Assembly (NCBI RefSeq): GCF_032586235.1
Contig: NZ_JAWHTD010000010.1
Coordinates: 1 to 64,000, forward strand
Reading direction: 5' to 3'
Length of the DNA: 64,000 nucleotides
DNA from: Aestuariicoccus sp032586235
Lineage (GTDB): Bacteria > Pseudomonadota > Alphaproteobacteria > Rhodobacterales > Rhodobacteraceae
How positions within the stretch are numbered: position 1 is the stretch's first letter; each line of letters begins with the position of its first letter. Shown here one piece after another: positions 1 through 8,034 of this stretch. Below the pieces are notes generated by a model that did no database searches, was not told the origin of the DNA, and worked only from the letters and a program-made list of their open reading frames with translations. The position numbers were made by a program, and so were the translations under genes.

Positions 1-163
1 CACCTCCACATATGGTGAATCACAAAATCCGGCCCGTGGAAATCCCATCGATTCAGATTTCAAGGATGACGCTTTAGAGCTGATATCACGGGCGCCGCCC
101 CCGAGATCGAAAGCCTGCGCGTCAGAACGAGCGGCTACGGGAAGGGCAACTTTAGATATTGAT
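1..163. other. Left edge, no convincing gene
   Basis: No complete gene is visible here. One plus-strand frame is open from base 2 to a TAG at 242-244 and could be the 3' end of a gene beginning outside the window, but it runs under the regulator on the other strand and shows no recognisable motif. The stretch is clearly AT-richer than the rest of the window. Confidence 0.3.
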
Positions 164-481
164 CTACATGTGCGCCAGAAGGTCAGTTCGTACTTTTGCA
201 GACAGCCCGTCCCACCTACCCAAGTATATCCAGTCAAGTGTTAGGCCGTAGCTAGTGCAAAGACTTACGGCAGCTTCAATCGGTATACGGCGAAGGCCGT
301 TTTCCCAATTGGTGTATTGTGTCGCGTTAAACCCGCACAACGCCGCCCATCCCTTCCGGGTTTCACCTGAATAAGCGGTTCGCACCGCACGAAGTCTCTG
401 CGCAATCTGCGGAAAGGTCTTGCGGTCTGTCATGAGTCCACTGGCATAATCTATGAGTTTCATTTTCATGAAGTCATACAA
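164..481 (-). CDS. XRE-family helix-turn-helix regulator
   Basis: A 105-residue protein whose centre (about residues 25-90) looks like a Cro/C1-type DNA-binding domain. It has the pattern GWAALCGFNATQYTNWENG, in which a turn is followed by a recognition helix, and then RRIPIEAAVSLC as the closing helices. It has no other domain, so it would act as a small cytoplasmic repressor or antitoxin-like regulator. The start is uncertain: in-frame ATGs at 481, 469 and 463 all lack a clear ribosome binding site. Base composition is lower in GC than the neighbouring genes. It sits on the 3' side of tRNA-Leu, a common island insertion point, so horizontal acquisition is plausible but inferred. Confidence 0.75.
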   Translation of the reverse strand: MYDFMKMKLIDYASGLMTDRKTFPQIAQRLRAVRTAYSGETRKGWAALCGFNATQYTNWENGLRRIPIEAAVSLCTSYGLTLDWIYLGRWDGLSAKVRTDLLAHM

Positions 482-560
482 CGTGCGCGCTCAGACCGAA
501 AACGAAACGTGTCTCTGTGACCCAGCAATAACCGGACGAGCTCAAAACCCGCTAAGTCAT

Positions 561-644
561 TGGTACCCAAGGCCGGACTCGAACCGGCACGCCCGAAGGC
601 GGGGGATTTTGAATCCCCTGCGTCTACCATTCCGCCACTTGGGC
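561..644 (-). tRNA. tRNA-Leu (anticodon CAA)
   Basis: The reverse strand folds as a class II tRNA. The acceptor stem GCCCAAG pairs with CTTGGGT. The anticodon stem GGGGA/TCCCC encloses the loop TTCAAAA, giving anticodon CAA, which reads UUG. A variable arm (CGCCttcGGGCG) and a T-arm with the loop core TTCGAGT follow, and CCA is encoded at the 3' end (bases 563-561). The long variable arm and anticodon identify leucine. Its 3' end faces the AT-richer left edge. Confidence 0.95.
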
Positions 645-754
645 AACTCCGTCAGATGTAGCCAAGGCCCCGGCGCTCGTAAAGAGGCAAAGCGGCGGAC
701 CCGATGCGCGACAAGCCCTGGACCCCGATCCGGGGCCTCGTTGTGTGATCCGAG

Positions 755-775
755 GTCCCGGGGCACGCCCGGGAC
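755..775. terminator. Hairpin downstream of dctM
   Basis: GTCCCGGG and CCCGGGAC form an 8-bp stem around GCACG just past the dctM stop codon. There is no strong T-tract. A near-identical palindrome lies at 41499-41521, so this may be a repeat family that also ends transcripts. Confidence 0.5.
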
Positions 776-782
776 GGCATCG

Positions 783-2135
783 TCAGAACATCACCTGCAC
801 CAGCCAGAGCGTGATCGATGGAAACGCCACCAGCAGGCAGACCCGCAGGATGTCCGACAGCACGAAGGGCGCCACGCCGCGATAGGTCGCCCAGATCGGG
901 ATATCGCGCGCCACGCCGTTGATGATGAAGAGGTTCATTCCCACCGGCGGCGTGATCAGCCCCACCTCGACCACAATCAGCGCCAGGATGCCGAACCAGA
1001 TCGCGGTCATCTCGGTGCTCATGCCGAAATCCAGCGCGTTGATCACCGGCAGGAAGATCGGGATCGTCAGCAGGATCATCGACAGGCTGTCCATCACGCA
1101 GCCGAAGACCAGATAGCACAGCAACATGATCGCCAGGATCGTCAGCGGCGCATAGCCCGAGGCGAGGATCCAGTCGACCAGCATGTCCGGCGCGCGGGTC
1201 AGCGCTAGAAAACCCTTGAGCATCTCGGCCCCCAGCAGGATGAAAAAGATCATCGCCGTGGCCTTGGCCGTCTCGAGGATCGCCTGGACGAATCCGTCAC
1301 GGCTCAGCCGCCCGGCGAGGATCCCGTAAAGCCCCGTCGCCACCGCGCCGAAAGCCGCCGCCTCGTTGGGCGTAAAGAGCGCCTGCGGCCCCGGCTTGGC
1401 CCAGTTCCAGTCGCCCACGATGCCGCCCATGGTCAGCCCGAAGATCGCCAGCACCGGCCATGTGGCCGTCAGCGTCTTCATCCGCGCGCCGTAGGGCACC
1501 CTCTCGGCGACGTTGGCCGACCCGGGGGCCAGCCGCACATAGATCGCCACCGTCAGCATGTACCCCAACGCCGCCACGATGCCCGGGATCAGCGCCGCCA
1601 TGAACATCTTGACGATGTTCTGCTCGGCGATGATGGCGTAGATCACCAGGATCACCGACGGCGGGATCAGGATGCCCAAAGTCCCGCCCGCGGCCAGCAC
1701 CCCGGTCGAGAGCGCGTCCGAATAGCCGCGCTTGCGCATCTCGGGCAGTGCGACGTGGCCCATGGTGCTGGCCGTGGCCAGCGACGATCCACAGATCGCA
1801 CCGAACCCCGCGCAGGCCCCGACGCTGGCCATCGCCATGCCGCCCCGCCGGTGCCCCAGCCAGTCGCTCGCCGCCCGGAAGAGCGAGGCCGACATGCCGG
1901 TGCGCGTGGCGAACTGCCCCATCAACAGGAACAAAGGAACGATCGACAGGCCCTGATTGGAAAACGTCTCATACGACAGGCTTTTGAGCGAGGCCATCGG
2001 CGCCGTGGGCGCGCCCAGCACGTACCAGGTGCCGAAAAAGCCGGTCAGCGCCATGGCCAGCGCCACCGGCACGCGCAGGAAAATCCCGCCCAGCATCAGG
2101 GCAAAGGCGGTCAGGGCGAGGGTCAGTCCGGTCAT
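783..2135 (-). CDS. dctM: TRAP transporter large permease DctM
   Basis: A membrane protein of about 450 residues, the usual size of the DctM/GltG subunit that drives sodium-coupled uptake of organic acids across the inner membrane. The sequence is a run of about 12 hydrophobic helices with typical TRAP features: PLFLLMGQFATRTGMS early, GGTLGILIPPSVILVIYAI in the first half and GLITPPVGMNLFIINGV near the C-terminus. The ATG at 2135 is preferred over an upstream one because it overlaps the dctQ stop as ATGA, indicating translational coupling. It is the last gene of dctP-dctQ-dctM. The substrate is probably a C4-dicarboxylate or another carboxylic acid, inferred from the family and the nearby dctBD. 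Confidence 0.93.
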   Translation of the reverse strand: MTGLTLALTAFALMLGGIFLRVPVALAMALTGFFGTWYVLGAPTAPMASLKSLSYETFSNQGLSIVPLFLLMGQFATRTGMSASLFRAASDWLGHRRGGMAMASVGACAGFGAICGSSLATASTMGHVALPEMRKRGYSDALSTGVLAAGGTLGILIPPSVILVIYAIIAEQNIVKMFMAALIPGIVAALGYMLTVAIYVRLAPGSANVAERVPYGARMKTLTATWPVLAIFGLTMGGIVGDWNWAKPGPQALFTPNEAAAFGAVATGLYGILAGRLSRDGFVQAILETAKATAMIFFILLGAEMLKGFLALTRAPDMLVDWILASGYAPLTILAIMLLCYLVFGCVMDSLSMILLTIPIFLPVINALDFGMSTEMTAIWFGILALIVVEVGLITPPVGMNLFIINGVARDIPIWATYRGVAPFVLSDILRVCLLVAFPSITLWLVQVMF

Positions 2136-2716
2136 ACCGCGCCCTCGCGGCCCAGGCGCAGCCAATGCACCGCACGCCAGACGCAAAAGAGGCTGACAAG
2201 GGCAAAGACCACAGCCATCACCAAAGCCGCGCCGTAGAGCACCCAGACCGGGATCGCCAGCTCATAGGTGGTTTCGGGGAAGAACGGCTTGTACCCCATG
2301 CCGAGTGCGGCGCGCAGCCTGTCCGAGCCGTAGGGGAACTTTTCGCCGAAGCCGAACCAGAGCTGACGGGAGATGACCACGGCGGCGACCGCGATCAGCG
2401 CATCGCCCGCCAGACCGAAAAGCGCCTGCACCCGCGCGGGGAATTGCGCGGTCAGGATGTCCACGGTCACATGCCCGCGCTTGAGCTGGCAATACGGCAG
2501 GAAGGCAAAGACCGCCAGAGCGCAGCCATTGGCCACCAGCTCGTAATCGCCCGGCACCGGGCCAAGCCCGACGGGCGTCAGGATGCGCCCGGTGATCGAC
2601 ACCATGGTCATCACCGCCATGGCGCAAAGCACGAGACCCCCCGCCACCGCCAGCGCGGTGGCGACGCCTTCGACCACGCGGCCGACCCGCGCCAGTAGAA
2701 TTCCGGATGCCATCAT
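2132..2716 (-). CDS. dctQ: TRAP transporter small permease DctQ
   Basis: A protein of 194 residues with four predicted membrane helices, matching the small subunit that joins DctM in TRAP transporters. The segment around TMVSITGRILTPVGLGPVPG and the following helix with LPYCQLKRGHVTVD are characteristic of DctQ. Two adjacent ATG codons (2716 and 2713) follow a GGGCAGGG-like site; the first is taken. The stop overlaps the dctM start. A 185-bp gap with a strong hairpin separates it from dctP upstream, which would lower dctQM expression relative to the binding protein. Confidence 0.9.
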   Translation of the reverse strand: MMASGILLARVGRVVEGVATALAVAGGLVLCAMAVMTMVSITGRILTPVGLGPVPGDYELVANGCALAVFAFLPYCQLKRGHVTVDILTAQFPARVQALFGLAGDALIAVAAVVISRQLWFGFGEKFPYGSDRLRAALGMGYKPFFPETTYELAIPVWVLYGAALVMAVVFALVSLFCVWRAVHWLRLGREGAV

Positions 2717-2868
2717 CCCTGCCCTTCGCCGTCTCACCCACGGGCGGTGGGCGGTGCCGTCAGGTCTCGATAGCGGCTTGCGCAACGGTTTTGTACCCCG
2801 CGCGACGGTCAAACCGCATTTTCATGGATTGCCCGTGCGCGGGCTGCACGGCTGGCCGCAAGGGACAA

Positions 2869-2893
2869 GCCGGCGCGGGAAGCCCGCGCCGGC
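2869..2893 (-). terminator. Intercistronic hairpin between dctP and dctQ
   Basis: Perfect 11-bp stem (2869-2879 with 2883-2893) and a 3-base loop, nine bases after the dctP stop. No U-tract follows, so it more likely stabilises the dctP transcript or terminates partially, as in many binding-protein transporter operons. Confidence 0.65.
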
Positions 2894-2901
2894 CCGCGAC
2901 C

Positions 2902-3942
2902 TTATTTTTCGGCGTCGTATTTGGCGATCAGCGCACGCGCGTCCTCGACCATCGCCGCGGCGTCGAGCCCCATGGCGCCCGCCTCTTCGATCCAGGCCTC
3001 GGTCTGGGCCGCGCCCAGTTCCTTGAGCTGGGCCAGCGTGGCGTCGTCGAAGCTGACGATGGTATTGCCGCGCTCGGCGATCATCGTCTTGGCGATGTCG
3101 TCGCCCTTGTCCATCGCGGCCCCCGCCAGGCCCGAGGTCGCCAGCCCCGAATTGGCGTCGATCACGGCCTTGAGATCGTCGGGCAGGCTGTCGTACTTGG
3201 CCTTGTTCATGCCCCAGATGAAGAACGTGTTATAAAGCGTGCGGTCGCCGGGGATCTCTGTATGCGCCTCGGCCAGTTCGTGCACCTTGAGACCCGGAAC
3301 CACCTCCCACGGGATGACGCCGCCGTCGACCACACCTTTGGAGAGCGCCTCGGGGAAGGCGGGAACCGGCATGCCGATGGGCGTCGCGCCCAGCGTTTCC
3401 AAAAGCTTGTTGGCCTGACGCGAGGGCCCGCGCAACTTGAGCCCCTGGAAATCGTCAAGGCCGGTGACCGGCTCGCCCTTCTTGTGGATCACCCCGGGGC
3501 CATGCACATGCACGGCCACCAGATGGATGTCGGACAGCCGTTCTTGCATGTATTTCTGGGTGAAATCCCACGCCGCCTTGGACGTGACCTCGGCGTCCAT
3601 CGCCGACATGAAGGGCAGCTCGAAGACCTCGGTTTCCGGGAAGCGGCCCGGCGTATAGGCCGGCAGCGCCCAGCCGCAGTCGATCACCCCGTCGCGGATC
3701 TGATCGTAAAGCGCGGGCGGTTTGCCCCCCAGCTGCATGCCGGGATAAAGCTCGACCTTGATGCGGCCGCCCGAATCGGCCTCGATCTTTTCGGCCCAGG
3801 GGGCCATGAAGAACGCGGGCACCGACCCTTGGGGCGGCAGAAAATGCTGGCAGCGCAGCGTGACCTCTTGCGCCACGGCGGCGGACGCGCCCAGCCCCAG
3901 CGCCACGGCTCCGGCCATGGCGGAGATCAGCAGATGTTTCAT
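2902..3942 (-). CDS. dctP: TRAP transporter solute-binding protein DctP
   Basis: A 346-residue periplasmic protein. It starts with a signal peptide (MKHLLISAMAGAVALGLG, cleavage probably after AVA) and continues as a DctP-fold binding protein; the family sequence LKLRGPSRQANKLLETLGAT contains the conserved arginine that grips the substrate carboxylate. A clear GGGAGG site precedes the ATG. It would deliver its ligand to DctQM. The exact ligand cannot be read from the sequence. Being first in the operon and followed by a strong hairpin, it is likely made in excess over the permease. Confidence 0.92.
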   Translation of the reverse strand: MKHLLISAMAGAVALGLGASAAVAQEVTLRCQHFLPPQGSVPAFFMAPWAEKIEADSGGRIKVELYPGMQLGGKPPALYDQIRDGVIDCGWALPAYTPGRFPETEVFELPFMSAMDAEVTSKAAWDFTQKYMQERLSDIHLVAVHVHGPGVIHKKGEPVTGLDDFQGLKLRGPSRQANKLLETLGATPIGMPVPAFPEALSKGVVDGGVIPWEVVPGLKVHELAEAHTEIPGDRTLYNTFFIWGMNKAKYDSLPDDLKAVIDANSGLATSGLAGAAMDKGDDIAKTMIAERGNTIVSFDDATLAQLKELGAAQTEAWIEEAGAMGLDAAAMVEDARALIAKYDAEK

Positions 3943-4073
3943 GTCTTATCCTCCCTTGTGCGCCCCCGGCGCGGTTGAGGATATTGGTACACCCCAGCGC
4001 CGCCGATGCAAGCGGCCTTGACGCCGCCTGGCCTGCATGGTCTCTCGCCCCAACTCAGCCGCAGGAGCCGCAT

Positions 4074-4652
4074 TTGCTGCAACGCCTTTACGATTGGACC
4101 ATGGCCCAGGCCGACCGGCCGGGGGCGCTGTGGGTGCTGGCGCTGGTGGCCTTCGTGGAAAGCTCGGTCTTTCCGATTCCGCCCGACGTGCTGATGATCC
4201 CGATGATCCTGGCCGCCCCGCACCGCGCCTGGCTGATCGCCGGGGTGGCGACGCTGGCGTCGGTCACCGGCGGGCTTCTGGGCTATGGCATCGGCTATTT
4301 CTTTTACGAGAGCATCGGCGCGCCGATCCTCGGGGCCCTGGGCAAGGCCGAGGCGATGGCCGAATTCAACGCGCGTTTCAACGGTGTGGGGTTCTGGGCG
4401 GTGCTGATCGCGGGGATTACGCCCTTTCCCTACAAGGTCATCACGATCATGTCGGGCTGGACCGCGATGCCGATGGCGACCTTCCTCTTCACCTCGGTGG
4501 TTGCCCGGTCGCTGCGGTTCTTCATCGTGGCGGGGCTCTTGCGCGCCTTCGGCGCACCGATCCGCGACTTCATCGAAAAGCGCCTGGGGCTGGTCTTTGT
4601 CGCCTTCGTGATCGTATTACTTGGCGGGTTCTATCTGGTGAGGCATCTATGA
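4074..4652 (+). CDS. DedA/YqaA-like membrane protein
   Basis: A 192-residue inner-membrane protein of the SNARE-associated (DedA/YqaA) family, several members of which are lipid carriers that flip isoprenoid or phospholipid molecules. The family signature is seen in VESSVFPIPPDVLMIPM and later in AGITPFPYKVITIMSG. I place the start at the TTG at 4074 because AGGAG sits 6 bases upstream and the protein then has normal length; the in-frame ATG at 3975 would add a non-conserved leader. The stop overlaps the dsbB start as ATGA, so the two genes form an operon. Confidence 0.85.
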   Translation: MLQRLYDWTMAQADRPGALWVLALVAFVESSVFPIPPDVLMIPMILAAPHRAWLIAGVATLASVTGGLLGYGIGYFFYESIGAPILGALGKAEAMAEFNARFNGVGFWAVLIAGITPFPYKVITIMSGWTAMPMATFLFTSVVARSLRFFIVAGLLRAFGAPIRDFIEKRLGLVFVAFVIVLLGGFYLVRHL

Positions 4653-5107
4653 CGCGCAAGCTTTTGATTCTGCTGGCCGCCGGCGGCTCGGCCGCCCTGC
4701 TGCTGGGCGCGCTCGGCTTTCAGTACCTGGGCGAGCTGCCGCCCTGCAAATTGTGTTATTGGCAGCGCTATCCGCATGTAGCCGCGGTTCTGATCGGCAT
4801 CGTTGCGCTGATCCTGCCGCTGGCGATCCTGCCCCTGCTGGGCGCGGCCGCCGCACTGACGACCGCCGGGATCGGCGGCTACCACACCGGGGTCGAGCGC
4901 GGCTGGTGGGAGGGCCCCACGACCTGCACCTCGGGCCCGATCGGCGGGCTTTCGACGGACGATTTGCTGGATCAGATCATGTCCGCCCCGCTGGTACGCT
5001 GCGACGAGGTCCCGTGGGAGATGTTTGGCCTTTCCATGGCCAGCTGGAACATGCTGGCCTCTTTGGCACTGGCCGTAGTGTGGATCGCCGCCGCGCGGCG
5101 GGCCTGA
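4649..5107 (+). CDS. dsbB: Disulfide bond formation protein DsbB
   Basis: A 152-residue, four-helix inner-membrane protein that reoxidises DsbA by passing electrons to quinone. The two periplasmic cysteine pairs are visible: CKLC at residues 33-36, inside the family motif PPCKLCYWQRYPH, and a second pair at about C93 (TTCTSG) and C118 (VRCDEVPW). It is translationally coupled to the DedA-like gene through an ATGA overlap. No dsbA lies nearby. The helix content and all four cysteines are intact, so it should be functional. Confidence 0.93.
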   Translation: MTRKLLILLAAGGSAALLLGALGFQYLGELPPCKLCYWQRYPHVAAVLIGIVALILPLAILPLLGAAAALTTAGIGGYHTGVERGWWEGPTTCTSGPIGGLSTDDLLDQIMSAPLVRCDEVPWEMFGLSMASWNMLASLALAVVWIAAARRA

Positions 5108-5117
5108 ACGCAAAGAC

Positions 5118-5145
5118 GCCGGCCCCGGAGATTTCCGCGACCGGC
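5118..5145. terminator. Bidirectional hairpin between dsbB and a small lipoprotein gene
   Basis: A 12-bp stem with one mismatch and a G-T pair (5118-5129 with 5134-5145, 4-base loop) lies between two convergent genes. It lacks a long T-tract but is well placed to end both transcripts. Confidence 0.6.
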
Positions 5146-5165
5146 GCCAATTCGAATGCCGTCGA

Positions 5166-5294
5166 TTACTCTACGACGTTGCCGTATTTGTCATAGGTCG
5201 GCTCTTCCATGATGACCTCTTCTTCCTGCTGTGCGCAGGCAGTGAGAACCGTCAGAGCCAGAGCGCCCATCACCATCTTCCAAGTCGTTGTCAT
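5166..5294 (-). CDS. Small putative lipoprotein, 42 residues
   Basis: A short gene with GGAGG 8 bases before the ATG. The product begins with a lipoprotein signal: MTTTWKMVMGALALTVLTAC, in which LTAC is a good lipobox. The mature part is only about 23 residues, acidic (QQEEEVIMEEP), and ends YDKYGNVVE. It would be exported and lipidated in the periplasm or outer membrane. It has its own ribosome binding site, a terminator-like hairpin after the stop and no coding partner, so it is probably a single-gene unit. The function is unknown; tiny acidic lipoproteins of this kind are easily missed by gene callers. Confidence 0.75.
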   Translation of the reverse strand: MTTTWKMVMGALALTVLTACAQQEEEVIMEEPTYDKYGNVVE

Positions 5295-5376
5295 CCCTCA
5301 ATCCTCCAGGTTTTGATATGGTTATGATGACGACACGTTAGCGCAGCTCTGCCGCGGCTCCAACACTTGTTTTCAC

Positions 5377-5832
5377 TCAGGCGGATCCGACCGGCTGGCG
5401 CGCCGCCTTGCGGGTCGACAGCAGCAGCGAGGTTTCTGAGGTCGCCACCCCGTCGAGCCGCCGGATCCGCGCCAGAACCTCGTCCAGCTTCTCAAGACTG
5501 TCGGTCCCCAGTTCGGCGATCACATCCCAGCGGCCATTAGTCGAATGCAACGCCCGCACCTCGGGGAAACCGCCCAACTGGCGCAGCACCCGGTCGGTCC
5601 CGCGCCCCTCGATCCCGATCATCATCAACGCGCGCACCGGATCGCGCGCCGCATCCTCGCGCAGCACCACGCTGAAGCCGATGATATCGCCCGCCCGCTG
5701 CAATTTCTCGATTCGCGCCCGCACGGTCGTGCGTGACAGCCCGAGCGTCGCCGCGAGGTCCGATAGAGACGCGCGGGCATCGTGCCGCAACGCCGCGATC
5801 AGACGATGATCCGTGCTGTCCATTATGGCCAT
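5377..5832 (-). CDS. Lrp/AsnC-family transcriptional regulator
   Basis: A 151-residue regulator with an N-terminal winged helix-turn-helix (about residues 5-55; DARASLSDLAATLGLSRTT, then ARIEKLQRAGDIIGF) followed by an alpha/beta RAM effector domain (about 65-140). Lrp/AsnC proteins bind amino acids and form dimers or octamers. It is transcribed away from arginase and ornithine cyclodeaminase, with 109 bp between the genes, so the simplest role is arginine- or ornithine-responsive control of that pathway, as in PutR- or Lrp-type regulators. That role is inferred from position. The start could also be the ATG at 5823. Confidence 0.88.
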   Translation of the reverse strand: MAIMDSTDHRLIAALRHDARASLSDLAATLGLSRTTVRARIEKLQRAGDIIGFSVVLREDAARDPVRALMMIGIEGRGTDRVLRQLGGFPEVRALHSTNGRWDVIAELGTDSLEKLDEVLARIRRLDGVATSETSLLLSTRKAARQPVGSA

Positions 5833-5842
5833 CCAAGATTTT

Positions 5843-5878
5843 CAATTTGGCCAATAACTTACCGAATTGGGCAATTTG
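5843..5878. promoter_or_regulatory. Candidate Lrp-type operator between regulator and arginase genes
   Basis: An AT-rich island in the divergent gap contains the palindrome TTGGCCAA (5847-5854) and, about 10 bp on, a related AATTGGGCAATTTG arm, giving imperfect repeats of one motif. This layout suits dimeric or tetrameric binding by the adjacent Lrp-type protein. It is inferred, not demonstrated. Confidence 0.45.
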
Positions 5879-5941
5879 TCAACTGGAATCGCGCCCGAAA
5901 CGGCGCGATATGAGCGGTAATCAAGCACAGGAACCGCCGAC

Positions 5942-6865
5942 ATGACCTCCAAGACGATTCTTCTCGTGGGCGCGCCGATGGATTGCGGCAAGGCCCGGCA
6001 AGGCTGCCTGATGGGCCCCGACGCCTACCGCACCGCGCGCATCGCGGGCGCGCTGTCGGATCTCGGCCATCAGGTGCGCGATCTGGGCAACGTGACGCCC
6101 GACGACAACGACCTGCCCGACCGCGAAGGCGTCGTCGCCCTGCCCCGCACCGTCGGCTGGACCACGGCGCTGTCACGCGCGGCGCAAGACGCCATCGCAC
6201 AGGGCGTGCCGATCTTCATGGGCGGCGATCACGCTTTGTCTTTGGGCACGGTGCACGGCGTCACCGCCCATGCCGCCGCCGAAGGCCGCCCGCAATTCGT
6301 GCTCTGGCTCGACGCGCATAGCGATTTCCATACGCTGGAAACCACCGGCTCGGGCAACCTGCACGGCACGCCGCTGGCCTATGCCACCGGGCAAAGCGGA
6401 TTCGACGGCTTCCCGCCGGTGCCGAATCCCGTGCCTCTCGAAAACGTCTGCATCCTCGGCCTGCGCTCGGTCGACGTGCCCGAACGCGCCGCGATCGAGG
6501 CCACGCCGATGCGCCGCCACGACATGCGCGACATCGACGAGAACGGCATCAAGACCTGCCTTGCACCCTTCCTCGACACCGTCGCCCGCGCCGGCGGCGC
6601 GCTGCATGTGTCGCTGGATGTCGATTTCCTCGACCCCTCCATCGCGCCTGCGGTCGGCACAACCGTGCCCGGCGGCGCCACCGTCCGCGAGGCGCATCTG
6701 GTCATGGAGATGCTGCACGACAGCGACCTGATGACCTCGCTCGACCTGGTCGAGCTGAACCCGATGCTCGACGAACGCGGCCGCACCGCGCAGCTGATGG
6801 TGGACCTTGCCGCCTCCGGCTTCGGCCGCACCGTGTTCGACCGCCCCACCCCGCGCATTCTGTAA
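5942..6865 (+). CDS. rocF: Arginase
   Basis: A 307-residue cytoplasmic enzyme that hydrolyses arginine to ornithine and urea. The binuclear manganese ligands are present: GGDHALSLG (about residues 94-102), LDAHSDFH (about 123-130), and SLDVDFLDPSIAP near residue 230. The length fits the arginase family better than agmatinase. An AGGA site lies 8 bases upstream of the ATG. The next gene, 15 bp on, is ornithine cyclodeaminase, so the pair converts arginine to proline with release of urea and ammonia. The divergent Lrp-type gene is the likely regulator. Confidence 0.94.
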   Translation: MTSKTILLVGAPMDCGKARQGCLMGPDAYRTARIAGALSDLGHQVRDLGNVTPDDNDLPDREGVVALPRTVGWTTALSRAAQDAIAQGVPIFMGGDHALSLGTVHGVTAHAAAEGRPQFVLWLDAHSDFHTLETTGSGNLHGTPLAYATGQSGFDGFPPVPNPVPLENVCILGLRSVDVPERAAIEATPMRRHDMRDIDENGIKTCLAPFLDTVARAGGALHVSLDVDFLDPSIAPAVGTTVPGGATVREAHLVMEMLHDSDLMTSLDLVELNPMLDERGRTAQLMVDLAASGFGRTVFDRPTPRIL

Positions 6866-6880
6866 AAAGGAGCCGCCCCA

Positions 6881-7936
6881 ATGTTCCCCTCCGACAAAGC
6901 CCTCGTTCCCTTCGTCTCGGTCGATCACATGATGCAGCTGGTGCACCGCGTCGGCCTGCGCCAGATGCTGCAGGGCATCGCCGACGCCATCGAAGAGGAT
7001 TTCCGCCGCTGGGAAAGCTTCGACAAGACACCCCGCGTCGCCAGCCATTCCGACATCGGCGTGATCGAGCTCATGCCCACCTCGGACGGCGAGATGTACG
7101 GCTTCAAATACGTCAACGGCCATCCCGGCAACACCCGCTCGGGGCTGCAGACGGTCACCGCCTTCGGCCTTCTGGCCGATGTGCGCACGGGCTATCCGGT
7201 GCTGCTGTCGGAAATGACCCTGCTGACCGCGCTGCGCACCGCCGCCATGTCCGCCGTCGCCGCCCGGCACCTGGCGCCCAAGGGGGCGACGACCATGGCG
7301 ATGATCGGCAACGGCGCGCAATCCGAATTCCAGAGCCTCGCCATGCAGGCGATCTGCGGCATCACCGAGGTGCGGCTTTACGACATCGACCCCGCCGCCA
7401 CCGCCAAATGCGCGGCGAACCTGGCGGGCAGCGGTTTGCGCGTCGTATCCTGCGCCACCGCCGAAGAGGCGATCGAAGGCGCGCAGATCCTGACGACCTG
7501 CACCGCGGACAAGCAATACGCTACGATCCTCACCGACAACATGGTCGGCGCGGGCGTGCACATCAACGCCATCGGCGGCGACTGCCCGGGCAAGACCGAA
7601 CTGGCCCCGGCGATCCTGCACCGCTCGGAGATCTTCGTGGAATACCCGGCCCAGACCCGGATCGAAGGCGAGATTCAGCAGCTCGCCCCCGACCACCCGG
7701 TGACCGAGCTCTGGCAGGTCATCACCGGCGCCGCGACAGGCCGCCGCGACCCGCGCCAGATCACGCTCTTCGACAGCGTGGGCTTCGCCATCGAGGATTT
7801 CAGCGCCCTGCGCTACGTCCGCCGCAAGGTCGCTGAAACCGGCCTCTGCCTGCCGCTCGACCTGCTGGCCGACCCTGACGATCCCCGCGATCTTTTCGGC
7901 ATGCTGACCCGCTCGGCCGCCGAAAAAGCGGCCTGA
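6881..7936 (+). CDS. ocd: Ornithine cyclodeaminase
   Basis: A 351-residue NAD-dependent enzyme that converts ornithine directly to proline and ammonia. It belongs to the OCD/mu-crystallin family: GFKYVNGHPGNT and the GYPVLLSEMTLLTALRTAA segment bind substrate, and the Rossmann motif is MIGNGAQSEFQSLAM at about residue 145. A strong AGGAG ribosome binding site precedes the ATG, 15 bp after the arginase stop. Together with arginase it forms a short route from arginine to proline. The family also holds alanine dehydrogenases, but the neighbour makes ornithine the best substrate. Confidence 0.93.
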   Translation: MFPSDKALVPFVSVDHMMQLVHRVGLRQMLQGIADAIEEDFRRWESFDKTPRVASHSDIGVIELMPTSDGEMYGFKYVNGHPGNTRSGLQTVTAFGLLADVRTGYPVLLSEMTLLTALRTAAMSAVAARHLAPKGATTMAMIGNGAQSEFQSLAMQAICGITEVRLYDIDPAATAKCAANLAGSGLRVVSCATAEEAIEGAQILTTCTADKQYATILTDNMVGAGVHINAIGGDCPGKTELAPAILHRSEIFVEYPAQTRIEGEIQQLAPDHPVTELWQVITGAATGRRDPRQITLFDSVGFAIEDFSALRYVRRKVAETGLCLPLDLLADPDDPRDLFGMLTRSAAEKAA

Positions 7937-7940
7937 TCTT

Positions 7941-7991
7941 CATCTGGTCGAAAATATCCCGGGGAGCGCGAGGGGCTGGCCCCTCGCTCCC
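7941..7991. repeat. Dispersed repeat copy with hairpin (ocd/dctD ends)
   Basis: The core CATCTGGTCGAAAATATCCC is followed by a stem-loop in which GGGAGCG-CGAGGGG pairs, with one bulge, to CCCCTCGCTCCC around CTGG. It lies between convergent ocd and dctD and probably terminates both. Related copies are at 12691-12720, 49851-49914 and 54921-54987. Confidence 0.55.
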
Positions 7992-8034
7992 GCACGAGAC
8001 ACACCGAACAGGTCCCGCAAAAAACCAATCCGCG

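Noticed and set aside
453..1208. Long plus-strand open frame of 251 codons over tRNA-Leu and the end of dctM
   Set aside because: It runs antisense through the tRNA and dctM, is rich in Arg, His and Gln as expected of shadow frames in GC-rich DNA, and has no recognisable domain.
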